Assembly: GCA_030374765.1 (NCBI GenBank)
Contig: JARGXX010000095.1
Location: 62,001-126,000, forward strand
Origin: Agarophyton chilense
Taxonomy: Eukaryota; Rhodophyta; Florideophyceae; Gracilariales; Gracilariaceae
Reading direction: 5' to 3'
Length of the DNA: 64,000 bases
Shown here: in pieces, positions 53,056 to 63,860 of the stretch
Layout: each line of letters starts with the position of its first letter
Position numbering within the stretch: the stretch's first letter is position 1
Position numbers and translations under genes: made by a program
Notes under the pieces: generated by a model
Seen by the model: only the letters and a program-made list of their open reading frames with translations
Database searches by the model: none
What the model was told of the DNA's origin: nothing

Positions 53056-54131
53056 CCGAGGCACGTCTGGCCGCGTTGGCCGCCCGTCCGTATCGCACCA
53101 CCGACTGCACGGCGCTCATGGCGCGTTGCGCCGCGCGTCGCGCCCGCCATTCGCGCGCCGTTCTCTTGTGGCAGAGCGTTTTGGCAACCGACGCGCGTCG
53201 TCGCGCCGCCCTGGTCGCAGCCGCCGCCGCCTTCAACCGTCTGGCCGCCTTCGACGAGGAGCGTCGCCTGCTGGCCATTGCGCTTGCCCTTCCCGACTCG
53301 CGCCCCATGCCTTCGCCCTCTTGTGTCCACCTGTTGCCCCGCTCCCCGTCACCCGCCGCCCTGCGCGAGCAGCACGCGCGCGCCCTTCTGGCCACCTCCA
53401 CCCCCACCCCCACCCACCACCAACACCACGCCGCCGCACGACCATCACCACCACCACCACCACCACCCCCACCGCTGCCGCCGCTGCCGCCACCGGAAAC
53501 CGCCGTCTGGCTGCTGCGCCGCGGTCGTCTGCGCGCCGCGCTGTGCATCGCCAACGAGCACGCTCCAGATCAGCGCGGCGCCCCCGCGCGCGCACTCGCC
53601 GCGCTGGCCGCTGCGGAAGCCGCCGTGCGCGAAAACGACCCGTCCACCGCCGCCGAACATCTGCGCCACGCCATGCGCGACGTGCTGACGCTCGCGCACG
53701 GCCCCGTGGCGCTTGCTGCACGCGTCGTCGTTTTCCTTAACTGCGCCGTTGTGCACGCGGCGCAGGCGCGTTTTGTCGTTGCTGATGAGGAATTTGGCGC
53801 TGCCGCCACTGCCGCAGCCAAACTAGCTGCGCCATGCGCCCACAGTGAGGATGATGGCGCGCGCGCTGTGCGCGCGTGGGCGCGCCGGAGGGCACTTTTG
53901 GCGGCGTTCTCTCGCGCGGTCGTGCTGTTGGCGAGGGGCGATGCTGAGGACGCTCACAGCTTTTGGGACGCTTTCTGTGCGCGTGAGGGAGTTTGCGACG
54001 GCGACGCTGGCGCCGTCGATGGTGACGGTGGCGTCGACGGAGATGCGCCCAACGTGGTGGACGACGTGCCTGACGCCGTAGTGGCGAGCCTGCGTCCGCT
54101 GCTGGCACGCCGCGCTCACATGCTTTTGTAA
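52023..54131 (+). CDS. Large Ala/Arg-rich helical-repeat protein (TPR-like)
   Basis: 702 residues from the ATG at 52023; an upstream in-frame ATG at 51870 would add 51 residues made mostly of a tandem repeat. The protein is almost all helix, with paired helices of the AALARRGSFALAHGQL and VAAAAAFNRLAAFDEERRLLAIAL type that recall tetratricopeptide repeats. Low-complexity insertions interrupt it: a poly-Asp run (GAC repeat at 52697-52745), an Asp-Ala run (near 53020) and a poly-Pro run (near 53450). Size and a few helix pairs recall FANCG, a TPR protein of the Fanconi anaemia complex, but this is a weak impression. No catalytic motif. GC content is very high, so open frames exist on all strands here; this frame is chosen for its helical pattern and regular start context. 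Confidence 0.5.
52697..52745 (+). repeat. (GAC)n tract, read as polyaspartate
   Basis: Sixteen GAC units in frame in the repeat-protein gene. Confidence 0.95.
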
Positions 54132-54693
54132 GCGCTTGGCATGTCAAAAAGCATTACAATAAGAAAAAGCATAAAAAGGTGAAACGCAGTAGGTTTTGGC
54201 TACTACAGTACAGTCCGCGAAATCAGAATAAGACTGTGGGCCAAGCTTTACAGTCAACTCCGGCGGAAATAAGCCTTTTCCTATACGAAATGGCCCAGAT
54301 AGATGAATAGGATATAATTTTTCAGGGATAAACTTCTTGCTCTTCTTGAACCAATGCAACCAAAGACTTTGTCAGTAGTCACTATGGGGTCGAACTCCAG
54401 GACTTCCGGTCCGACTCTCCGGGTGTAAAACAATTCCATAAACCCTCCCATTTCTGCGTTAACCACAAACACGCGTGTAAAATCTTAACAACACTAGTGG
54501 AACAGAAGTGATAACAAAACTTTATTCTTTTCCTCTATACTTAAGGGTATCCTTTTTAATAATATTAAACAACACAACTTTTGACACCTTTCCATTAATT
54601 TTTTTTTATTCCAGATCGCTACCAAATGTTTACGACTATCAAACTTTTCTTATTCTTCAGAAGCTTTCTTGACAGATCCATTACTGTCAGTAC
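54132..54693. other. Intergenic stretch before copia element
   Basis: No gene recognised. AT content rises sharply compared with the host block. Confidence 0.5.
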
Positions 54694-54950
54694 TGTGAAT
54701 GTTGAGTTACAGAGACTCACTTTCAATGGACGTGAAGTACTGGTCAAGTAACCGGCTGTGAGAAACTGTCCATGCAACAATGAATCTGTGTGAGTACTGA
54801 CATGCAATAGACCATCTGATATATAAGACAGAACACTGCACTTGTTCTTGAGAAGTGGACCGTCACAGAGGTTCTCCCCATTTTGATAAACTACCTCTGA
54901 TCGTTATCTGATACCGCTACCACTGTCAACCGTATTCTCAATTATTCATT
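54694..54950 (+). repeat. 5' LTR of young copia element
   Basis: 257 bp, TGTGAATGTTGAG to CAATTATTCATT, with a GATATATAAG TATA box. The end is set by the target duplication; the ends are only partly inverted. Confidence 0.85.
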
Positions 54951-54963
54951 GTTATGGGCCCAG
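54951..54963 (+). other. Primer-binding site for half initiator tRNA-Met
   Basis: GTTATGGGCCCAG is complementary to the anticodon arm of initiator tRNA-Met, the same primer region used by Drosophila copia. The ATG of the polyprotein lies inside it. Confidence 0.8.
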
Positions 54964-57900
54964 ACCCAGATTCTACGTTACCGAAGGGGCTACCAACGCG
55001 GCCAAGATTTTCTTGGGACCTCAAAAGTGTCCCTTGGACTGATGGTCTTGGAAACCAGGAAGAATATGCCTCTTCCGTTGATTTATGGAATTCGTTCCAT
55101 GATATGCTACCAGATTCAAATTCTAATAAGATTCCAAGTGCGCTAAGGGGAATTATGCTACAGTCACAGCTCTACGGTAGAGCCAAGGATCTTTGCAAAG
55201 CGATATCCGCTGAAGATATTCGAGCCGTTGATGGACATAAGGTTATCGTGAATGCAATTTACAAACGTGATTCTCTCTCTGTGGTTAGTGAGGTTTATCA
55301 AGCGTTCATGACAATGCTAAACACTCGTCGCCGCGGTAATGAGAGCTATCTAAACTTCGAGGCACGCTTTGCAGCTCAAGTATCCAAACTGACTGCTACA
55401 TTTGGTAGTTGCAAATTGCCGGAGGCAATGAATGCATTCATGTTACTTGCAAACTCTGGTGTTGAAAATGGGCAACGAGTATCGGTGCTTGCTGCTGTTG
55501 CTACCAATGATTCGATTGCTACTAATGCTGACACGGAAGCATTTCTACAAGCCGTATCCTACGAAAAAGTTGCATCTGTGCTTCGTCAGTGTGATCACAC
55601 AACTACAGAGCCGATGGAAACCTTATCAACCAATTCAATCAATGGATTCAATAGGCATCCACGCCGAAAACTGTCCCCTGATGCGCTTCTGGATCTGAAG
55701 AGCAAAAGTAAGTGTCGGAAATGTCACAAGTACGGACATTGGGCTGTTGATCACAATGCCGATGGGTCCTTGAAACCTGGGACCATGTCTAGTGAGACGC
55801 AAGAGAAGCAGTCAACTCCGTCTGAGAACCAAAAGAAAACGATAACGTTCAACATGGCAAACCTGCATTATCTCGCTCCAGCCTATGAAGCTCCAGAACC
55901 TATTATTGGCCCGTTGTTAGATGATGGTGCACCGTATAGCGGAATTGGTATCACTGAATTCAAAATGCTACAGCCTACCGTTTTGCCTGGGTGGAACGGG
56001 ACATTCGAACCACTACCCGAGGGCATACAACAAGGAAGCGTGTGGCAGTATGGCTCCGGCCAGCATGCCAGTGAACAGCGACGCATACTTGGATCTGTCA
56101 AATTTAATGTAAGGACGGATATGGGAAACACTGCATCTGTTACGCACCTTGTGATTCAGGGATCCTCGCAGTGGGTCATAGGAAGAAATGTTACCCGGAA
56201 ATGTAACATCTTACACGTTGATGCAAACAGGTTAGTTCTTCCTGGTTCGCAAGATTCGATTGCTCTTGAGGATAGCTCGTACCACAGCTACATACCGTTC
56301 AATGTATTTGTACCAAAATGTTATACTCCGAAACAAAATAATTCAACAGAGCTATTCTGTGCGGCTGCTCAGTTTGATGGAGAGAACTCCAGCAGGCCTT
56401 GGAAAGAGCTCAAGAAATTGGTTGACAAAGTGCATCAGCATGTTTGTGGTCATTCTTCTTATTCGGATATCAAGATATTATTGGAAAGAAACAAACTATG
56501 GAGCCCCGATGTGCAGAAGTATTTGTCACTGATACTGGAAAAATGCGAGCACTGTTTATGTACCTCTGAGCCAAGAGCCACACGTAAGGTGTCCTTGAGC
56601 ACCGTGAACAGAGAGTTCAATGACGTTGTGTGTATTGATCACTTCTTTTTGGAAGCGAACTGCGTCTTTCATATCATGGACTCCAAATCTAGATACTCCA
56701 CTGGTGACGTAGTTCCTAACACGTCTATGGCTGAGGCCATTCGTATTTTTGAGCTACTATGGGTAACACCGTTTTGGGTCCCTCAAAGTGTTTTGTTTGA
56801 CCCGGCTTTCAAAGCGACAGAATTTACCTCTTACCTACACAACTACGGTATTGAAGCGAGACCAATTCCTCCGAGACGGCACAACAAGAATGTAATCGAA
56901 TCAAAGCATAGAATAATACGAGATATATACCTTCGTCTTAAGCACTCAGCTACTGATTGTTCGTCAGACACAGAAAAACAAATTGTTCAACAAGCTCTAA
57001 GGATTTCCAATGATTTATACGGGAATTATATATGCTCTGCACAAGAGATGGCAAAAGGATACACAAGACCAGTCCTGAATGGGGCATTCCCTCTTCCCAT
57101 CCCGGACGATATACTAGAAGCTCATGAAGATCTCATTGCAAAAAGGAAGCTTACATTGATTTTAAGGTCCAAAACAATCACTGACATTCCCTTGGCAGTT
57201 GGTGATCAGGTGCAGATATTTATCAAAGAGCAAAATGCCAAACGAGGTAAATGGTCTGCTCCGAAAGTGATTCTTTCGTTTGACAAAGCTACCGGAATAA
57301 TATCAGTACCCGGGAAGCGCGGAAAAAATTTAACAGCTGCTATCGAAGATGTTCGCCCTGCCCTCAAAGAAGACAGCATTGCATCAATGATACAAGAAGC
57401 AATTGACATATTGGAATGGAACGTTGATGAGTGTATTGAAACGGTTTTATCCACCCCCCCTACAGTTACTTCTCCAAAATATGGTCACTCCAAGGCATGC
57501 AAAGAAGAAAATATTGAACCCTATGTTGATCAAACGTTTCAGAATGGAACAGGTGATAGTTATAATGCCCTTCCCTCGAGTGGGGACAACATCGAGGTAT
57601 TTTGGCCTCTAGACAATGTGTATTACCCTGGAACAATTGGAGCTGCAGATGATAACAAGGTCACTGTTAATTATGATGACGGTGAGACTGAGACACTAGA
57701 TCTTGAACAAGAGACCTGGAGATACAATAACACCGACATCCTAGAAGCAAACTCTGTGATTCCACTGAAGATTACAAGCTCTGAGCAAGAAGTTCTCCAA
57801 CACTACAAGAATCATTTCGGATTGAAAGATTTTCAATTTTTTCAAGCTCAAGGTTTCACGTCATTCCCACTGATTAATGCTTATGAGAAAGAAGAGAAGA

Positions 57901-59405
57901 AGTTCAAAGAGACAGTTAACGTGGTACACAAATCAGATATCCCACGGAATGCCAACATAATCTCTAGCCATGTCATATACAAGATTAAGAATAATGATGA
58001 CAACACCCTTCAGATGAAAGCACGCATAGCCCCACACGGAAACATGGATCGCGAGAAAAATGACCTGAAAACAGATTCAGCGACGTGTTCACCTGCTGGG
58101 ATACGAATACTTTTGTCACTGGCAACTATCTTCAAGTGGTGTATAGCTAAAATCGATTTTAAGAGCGCGTTCCTCCAGACTGGAAAAGCTGAAAGAGATG
58201 TTTATGTTATTCCTCCCAGAGAAAGTTTGGACAAGAATCACCTATGGCTATTGCTAACTGCGGCCTATGGCTTGGTAAATGCCAACGCCAAGTGGCAAGA
58301 GCTCAGTGACAATCTTTTGAAGTCTTTCGGATTCGTTCAAATACTTTTTATCCCGCAAATGTTCCTTAAGACTGATATGACTGGAAAACTAATTTTAGTC
58401 GCTGTCAAAATCGTTGACGATGTCCTTCTTGGAGGTCCGAGGGATTTAGTTGAGGAAACAATCCAGAAAATTCAAGCCTCGTATGAACTCGGTACGATAT
58501 GTTATGGTCCTGGCACATTTCTGTTTTATGGACTACAAATTTCTCAGGAAGATGATTTCACTATTCATGTCAATGCAGATGCTAAACTGCAGTTGTTGGA
58601 GTCATTCCCTATAAGCAGACAGAGACGAAGAGAAATCAATGAGAAAATGACTGCGATTGAAGAAAAAAGCTTCCGATCTGTCAGCAGTTCACTTGGATGG
58701 CTTGGTATAGCAGCTTCGCCGCTGTGTGCCTTTTATGCGAGCTATTTACAGCAAAAGATACCGCAAGGAACAGTCCATAGGCTAATCTCACAGATTAACA
58801 TTTTACGACTACTGAAAAAACTGGGGACAACTATACAATACACAAGACCCCGAGACAAGAGCTCATACCAAATGTCAGTCCTCGCGTTTTCTGATGCTAG
58901 TCGACTGGTTGATCATGGCCAGCTTGGTTTTTGTATTGGCCTGCTACTTGGGCAATGTCAAGAAGGGGCTATTTTTCACACCATCTCTTGGTGTAGTCAC
59001 AAATCTAAGCGACCAGTGAAATCAATCGGCGCTGCAGAAATATTGGCTGCTGGAGAAGCAATTGATGACGCCAAACGAATCGCTGATGCCTACAGACAGC
59101 TGCTAACAATGGAAATAGAAGTGATATTGGTGCTTGATTCCAAAGATCTATTTACATCATTGTCCACATGCCGAAACTCGATTGACAAATCTATAAGAGG
59201 AGATGTGAGTGTTATCAGGTATGAATTTGAAACACACAACGTCAACAAAATATCGTGGATACCAGGAAAGCTGAACATTGCTGATCCGCTGACAAAACCA
59301 AACAGCCCTCTTTGCGAGACGCTGAACCTGACATTGTACTCTGGAAAGCTAGCACTCGGATTTACTGAGTCAGAGACAAAAGAAAGCAAATACTCTACAG
59401 GTTGA
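54954..59405 (+). CDS. Copia Gag-Pol polyprotein with Tudor-like segment
   Basis: One frame of 1483 codons. Order: gag (about 1-250), zinc knuckle (about 252-268), aspartic protease (DDGAP near 321), integrase with zinc-binding start (about 490-530) and core (about 555-660), a Tudor-like segment (about 879-924: FWPLDNVYYPGTI, VNYDDGE, LDLEQETW), reverse transcriptase (about 1005-1260, with KIDFKSAFLQ and IVDDVLLGG) and RNase H (about 1305-1450, with FSDAS). Order protease-integrase-RT-RNase H is that of copia. The Tudor-like segment sits between integrase and RT, where it could help tether the complex to chromatin; that role is inferred from Tudor domains elsewhere (the sequence recalls that of PDS5 proteins). 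Confidence 0.9.
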   Translation: MGPDPDSTLPKGLPTRPRFSWDLKSVPWTDGLGNQEEYASSVDLWNSFHDMLPDSNSNKIPSALRGIMLQSQLYGRAKDLCKAISAEDIRAVDGHKVIVNAIYKRDSLSVVSEVYQAFMTMLNTRRRGNESYLNFEARFAAQVSKLTATFGSCKLPEAMNAFMLLANSGVENGQRVSVLAAVATNDSIATNADTEAFLQAVSYEKVASVLRQCDHTTTEPMETLSTNSINGFNRHPRRKLSPDALLDLKSKSKCRKCHKYGHWAVDHNADGSLKPGTMSSETQEKQSTPSENQKKTITFNMANLHYLAPAYEAPEPIIGPLLDDGAPYSGIGITEFKMLQPTVLPGWNGTFEPLPEGIQQGSVWQYGSGQHASEQRRILGSVKFNVRTDMGNTASVTHLVIQGSSQWVIGRNVTRKCNILHVDANRLVLPGSQDSIALEDSSYHSYIPFNVFVPKCYTPKQNNSTELFCAAAQFDGENSSRPWKELKKLVDKVHQHVCGHSSYSDIKILLERNKLWSPDVQKYLSLILEKCEHCLCTSEPRATRKVSLSTVNREFNDVVCIDHFFLEANCVFHIMDSKSRYSTGDVVPNTSMAEAIRIFELLWVTPFWVPQSVLFDPAFKATEFTSYLHNYGIEARPIPPRRHNKNVIESKHRIIRDIYLRLKHSATDCSSDTEKQIVQQALRISNDLYGNYICSAQEMAKGYTRPVLNGAFPLPIPDDILEAHEDLIAKRKLTLILRSKTITDIPLAVGDQVQIFIKEQNAKRGKWSAPKVILSFDKATGIISVPGKRGKNLTAAIEDVRPALKEDSIASMIQEAIDILEWNVDECIETVLSTPPTVTSPKYGHSKACKEENIEPYVDQTFQNGTGDSYNALPSSGDNIEVFWPLDNVYYPGTIGAADDNKVTVNYDDGETETLDLEQETWRYNNTDILEANSVIPLKITSSEQEVLQHYKNHFGLKDFQFFQAQGFTSFPLINAYEKEEKKFKETVNVVHKSDIPRNANIISSHVIYKIKNNDDNTLQMKARIAPHGNMDREKNDLKTDSATCSPAGIRILLSLATIFKWCIAKIDFKSAFLQTGKAERDVYVIPPRESLDKNHLWLLLTAAYGLVNANAKWQELSDNLLKSFGFVQILFIPQMFLKTDMTGKLILVAVKIVDDVLLGGPRDLVEETIQKIQASYELGTICYGPGTFLFYGLQISQEDDFTIHVNADAKLQLLESFPISRQRRREINEKMTAIEEKSFRSVSSSLGWLGIAASPLCAFYASYLQQKIPQGTVHRLISQINILRLLKKLGTTIQYTRPRDKSSYQMSVLAFSDASRLVDHGQLGFCIGLLLGQCQEGAIFHTISWCSHKSKRPVKSIGAAEILAAGEAIDDAKRIADAYRQLLTMEIEVILVLDSKDLFTSLSTCRNSIDKSIRGDVSVIRYEFETHNVNKISWIPGKLNIADPLTKPNSPLCETLNLTLYSGKLALGFTESETKESKYSTG

Positions 59406-59429
59406 GGTTCAAAAAGAAAAGAGAATCAA

Positions 59430-59686
59430 TGTGAATGTTGAGTTACAGAGACTCACTTTCAATGGACGTGAAGTACTGGTCAAGTAACCGGCTGTGAGAA
59501 ACTGTCCATGCAACAATGAATCTGTGTGAGTACTGACATGCAATAGACCATCTGATATATAAGACAGAACACTGCACTTGTTCTTGAGAAGTGGACCGTC
59601 ACAGAGGTTCTCCCCATTTTGATAAACTACCTCTGATCGTTATCTGATACCGCTACCACTGTCAACCGTATTCTCAATCATTCATT
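59430..59686 (+). repeat. 3' LTR of young copia element
   Basis: 257 bp, identical to 54694-54950 except for one base near the end. Confidence 0.9.
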
Positions 59687-59950
59687 AGTACAAACACAAC
59701 ATATCCTGTCGACGCCTAGACTATTCAACGAATACATTTGGCTGACATGAGTTTTTTTGTGTAGCGGCTTTTACCTAATCAGTTTCCTGTATTGCATTTA
59801 ATGCCTCACAGATTTTTATGCTGCCTGGGAACGCTCTTCAAGCCATGTTCGTCCCTATAATAAATGAATTACAACTTCAGTGCAGATGGAGTGTGCCTTC
59901 GATTTGTGCAAAACTTCGCACTTGCCTCATTTTCCAATAAAACTATTCTA

Positions 59951-60584
59951 TGTCGTATAGTGGCAAAAGGTTTGACCCTTGAGGTTGTCAATATACTATA
60001 CTGACCTTGTAGGTGATGGATGCGAGGGATCATCGGCCACGCAGCTCCGGCCGAGCTACCATCTAGGTGTTGTCTGCCACGTGTAGTGTTGACATGTATC
60101 TTATGGTTGAGTAATTGTTAGTGATAGTAATTGTGATTCTCTGTATTTTAGTACAGTAGTTGAGTGGCCACCTGGCACTGTAGCCAGTGGTGGCCAGGTC
60201 TCTGACACTAGGTCAGAGACCGTGCCTTGCTGGCACCTCCCGGGTGATCTGGAGAGTGCAGTCCACTGCATATAGGGAACTGCATCTCCCCCATACTAAT
60301 CTGATAAACACAGGTATCACTTGGGTCACGACTATACCTTTTGGTTTATTGTTTCACAACTACCACACAAGCTTTCCCGCGCGTATACGCCTACCATCGT
60401 CCACCTACACGGTATAGGCTAGTTGCCCCGCCGTTTGCCCCTGCGGGTTTTCACGGTGCCCTGTTACCATCGAGGTTTACTACGTCTACCTTCTAAGGTT
60501 GAGCGTTAACACGCTCCCTACGGTTGAGCGTCACTACGCTCCCGAGACAAGACAGTAGCATAACCCAGAGGTGATTCTACGACA
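59951..60584 (+). repeat. 5' LTR of gypsy-like element (second family)
   Basis: 634 bp, TGTCGTATAGTGGC to GATTCTACGACA, the counterpart of 2563-3197. Near its end two small hairpins lie in tandem (GAGCGT-N4-ACGCTC at 60501-60516 and 60526-60541). Confidence 0.8.
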
Positions 60585-60587
60585 TTT

Positions 60588-60605
60588 TGGTCTCCCGACT
60601 TAGAA
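60588..60605 (+). other. Primer-binding site
   Basis: TGGTCTCCCGACTTAGAA, one base different from the site at 29634-29651. Confidence 0.7.
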
Positions 60606-60786
60606 AGTATTTTTAGGTTTTGTCGTACCTTCACGGTTCACACGAGATTCCGAGAAGGATTGGACGCTCGTACAGCTATTTGGTTTCAAGAAATCCCGCA
60701 AAGCAATACAGGATACCACTATTGGTCACAAATGGAACGACCTAAAAGGAATATGCGTGGTGCGAGCGCCCCGCCAAGCCATAAAG

Positions 60787-61699
60787 TGTGGAGCAAAACC
60801 CGGCGACGGGAAGTGCTCTCAAGGTGTTCGAAACCTTGCTCCCTGGGGGAGGCAGACTCAGAGACAGAGCCCTCCGTTCCACCCGTAGTGTGGGGTGTAA
60901 CTCCCACGGGGGATTCCGGCAGTACCGACGGAGGTGAGGGGTAGAAACCGTGGATCGGGAATGGGTATGGGTATCCCAAAGAATGGGGGAAAATCCGGCG
61001 AAGAGGAAAAACGAGGCGAGGGTCGGGCACTAACAGAAACCGGACCCGAGAACCAGAAAAGGGGCGAAACAACAAAAGAAACCCAATACAGGGGCGAAAA
61101 CCTGTCCTCGAAAGGAAACACAAAAAGCACGCAACAAGTAAGCACAACCCCCACGGGGTATCGTGCACGCAGGTCGTCTGAGCGGTCCCAAGGGGGTGGT
61201 TGCACGGAACCCAAACGTGGGCACTCTCCAAGTGGAGTCGTGTCCCTACGCAGGCGTTGCTAACCAGAGCCCGTTCCGGGTTGTAAGGCCGAAACGATGG
61301 CGACGAAGAACCTCTAAAGGTATCGAAGACCAACCTTGGTTCCCATTTACTCTGAGCTTCGGACTATCAGATCTCATCTCCCTAAGTAGGGCCCACTAAC
61401 TAAACTCTACAGTAGTGCACACCTGCTCAGGGCCATACACGTGGATATTCAACTGTCAGGGCCCAAAAGTCCAACGTTCCACAAATATCCGAAAATCGGT
61501 GCTAAAATTAAGCCACGTGTATCACGGGGCCAATCGAACCATGGGCCATCCGAATTTTCCCTTATAGGTGAAATATAACCTGAAAACAGTGCCACCTCAG
61601 CACACCTTAGAGGGGATCATAATCATAACCCTCGGAGGGTTCAATCCTCATTCTATGAGTTGCATCTTCAAGTATCCCCTGACTGGGCGTTGCTCTACA
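60787..61699 (-). repeat. Solo LTR with perfect target duplication, nested
   Basis: 913 bp, same family as 28718-29631, minus orientation. TAAAG stands on both sides (60782-60786 and 61700-61704). It lies in the leader of the element that starts at 59951, so it is younger than that element. Confidence 0.9.
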
Positions 61700-62033
61700 T
61701 AAAGGTCTTAAAAAAGTCCCATCGGCTAAACCGATTCTGTAAAACCCCGAGGAATTGCTCCGGCACCCTCAAGACAAAACTGGAAAGGTACGTGGCCCGC
61801 CACCAATGGCAACGGAACCTTAAAGGGAATTACCAATTGAGTTTGCAGCGGAGGAGCTATGGCCTCAGCTCGAAGAGTGAGCGAAAGCGCTCGTCACCCT
61901 CGCGGTCGAGGATGCATTAACCATGAAGAAGAAGTCGGATACCCGGATGGTTCCGCCCTCAATGGACGTCGATGCGTTTACCCGTATTGTGGTTCACTGA
62001 GCAGCTCAAGAGCTATCGGAAAGGATACCTGAA

Positions 62034-63860
62034 ATGGTGAAACAGTATCTCTTTACAGATGCTAGGAAGCATTTTTACCGCGCTGTGCAGGACCTTTGGG
62101 ATTCCGAGGTATTCGCAGAATCCCGACCTACACAGAAGAACATCGCAAAGCGCATACCACAAGGGTTCCAAATGGGTCATTCCACCCATTCCAAACACTT
62201 ACCGACTGATAGTGAGTACCTACAAGGTCCAAGGCAGAGTCAAGAGGTCCCGGGGAAGGTAGATCCTCAAGACATTTACCTGCCACCAATTACTGGTTTC
62301 GTTCAAAAGGATACCCACGGAGGTGGTCCCAAGGACTATTCGTCTGACTCGTGGGATGAGCGACGAAGAAACCGAAAAGGGAAGAAGCGGAGGACGAAGA
62401 GGGGAAAGAATCGAGAGGATAATTCAGACCCCGACTCGTCAGACTCTTGTTCCGATACGAGTTCATCGTCAGATGATGACCGTAAAGGTAAGAAGAAGAA
62501 GAAAACGAACAGATCGACGAAGAAGTCGTCGAAAAAGAACCGAAAGGGTAAAAAGCGATACAATGAGTCGCCTGACTCTGAGTCGGACACCGAAATAGAC
62601 CTAGAGGTGGACCAACCCTTGAACGATATGTTCACCAAAGCGGTTGACTACAGGACTTATCGGTTGATCAACAAGTCTTCTGAATACACCCAAGGGGTGG
62701 CTCAGAAGATTACTAAGCACCACAAGAAGCTCAGCTTCCCAATGGGTGACACAACCTTCACAGATACGGATCCTATTGCGATAATTGAGTTTCTACGGAT
62801 ATTCAAGCTTGCATGGGACCAAAATCGTTTTTCCGAGGGCGCTGCTATGTGGCTATTTCAGTTTTACATTAAAGGACAAGCATACTACTTGCTGCAGGGT
62901 AGGCTCCGCGGCAATACCTTAGCAATGGATGAGGATGGCACAGAGATGTTGGAGTCATTCCCAGAAGTGGTCAATTTCCTTTTAGAAACATACGCCACCG
63001 ATAAGGCTATCCAAGAGGCTTACTCGGAAGTCCTCGCTTACCATCAAAGGCCTGGGCAAACCGAATCGGAGTTTTGGCTCGCGCTGTGGAATCTGGCAAC
63101 CCTTTGTGGTAATGTGTTCACTACCTCGAGGTTAAAGTCGCTATTTGCCGACAATGTAGACAAAGCAATCCGTTCCCAAATACGCAATTACCTGGCCACT
63201 AACCGAAAGGTAGACTACAATGGACTGGCTCGATACTCCCAGGGCCTTGGAGATACCCTTCGGCTGGGAAAGAGATCAGCCGTGCCTCCAACCTCGAAGG
63301 ATAAATCGAAAAGGTCAGTCTTGGAAATTGAAGACACAACAACCTCAGACGGTAGCTCGCACATCGAAGTACCTACAGGAACCGCTATCCACTTGGTAGC
63401 GATCCAGGGGCGGTTCTCGAAACCGTCGACGGTAGGGAATTGGTCGTCAACGCGTACACCAAACTCGGTTCAATCGCCGCCAAGTTCGGTGAGCTCGCAT
63501 AGGATGCCAGGAGCGAGCTCCCATAACTCGCCACCCACATCCTACGCCACTGCTCCTACCAACCAGGTTTCGAAACCCCCTCAACGGTAACGCAAGACCC
63601 TCAAACTGGAGGCCTCGTTTGCTGGTTTTGTCTCGCGACAGACCATTTGGCAAACAATTGCGCTGACTTACCTCCTAGGATGAGAGACCAGTTGATTAAG
63701 GCTCGCATGCAGACTCACCAACGCCTCTATGGGTCTTCAACGCAAGCACAAAATGAGTTCCAACCCCGTCCACCGGTACAGGTCAATACCATTGAGGAAA
63801 TACCAAACTTGGACTCAACCCCTCCCGTCCAGGAAGAAAACACCGAACGGTTGGCGTAGT
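62034..63860 (+). CDS. Gag region of gypsy-like element
   Basis: The main frame begins at ATG 62034. A short N-terminal part is followed by a highly basic and acidic Lys/Arg/Ser/Asp stretch (about 62340-62610), then a helical capsid-type domain (about 62610-63260) homologous to the gag at 29859-31888 (shared -YR-YRL-N, TDPI-I-EFL, FLLETYATDKAIQEA, CGNVF and SMFAD-like motifs), and a CCHC zinc knuckle near 63620-63661. The region is broken. Pol is outside the window. Confidence 0.7.

Larger units (their letters stand above)
54694..59686 (+). mobile_element. Ty1/copia element, whole-looking and recent
   Basis: 5 kb element with two 257-bp LTRs that differ at a single position, flanked by the same 5-bp sequence AGTAC (54689-54693 and 59687-59691). 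A primer-binding site, one long Gag-Pol frame and a purine-rich tract (59411-59429) are all in place. It looks whole. LTR identity suggests very recent insertion. Confidence 0.95.

Noticed and set aside
51676-53064. Long minus-strand gene opposite the helical-repeat protein
   Set aside because: Arg-rich low-complexity translation of a very GC-rich gene; also covers the divergent promoter.
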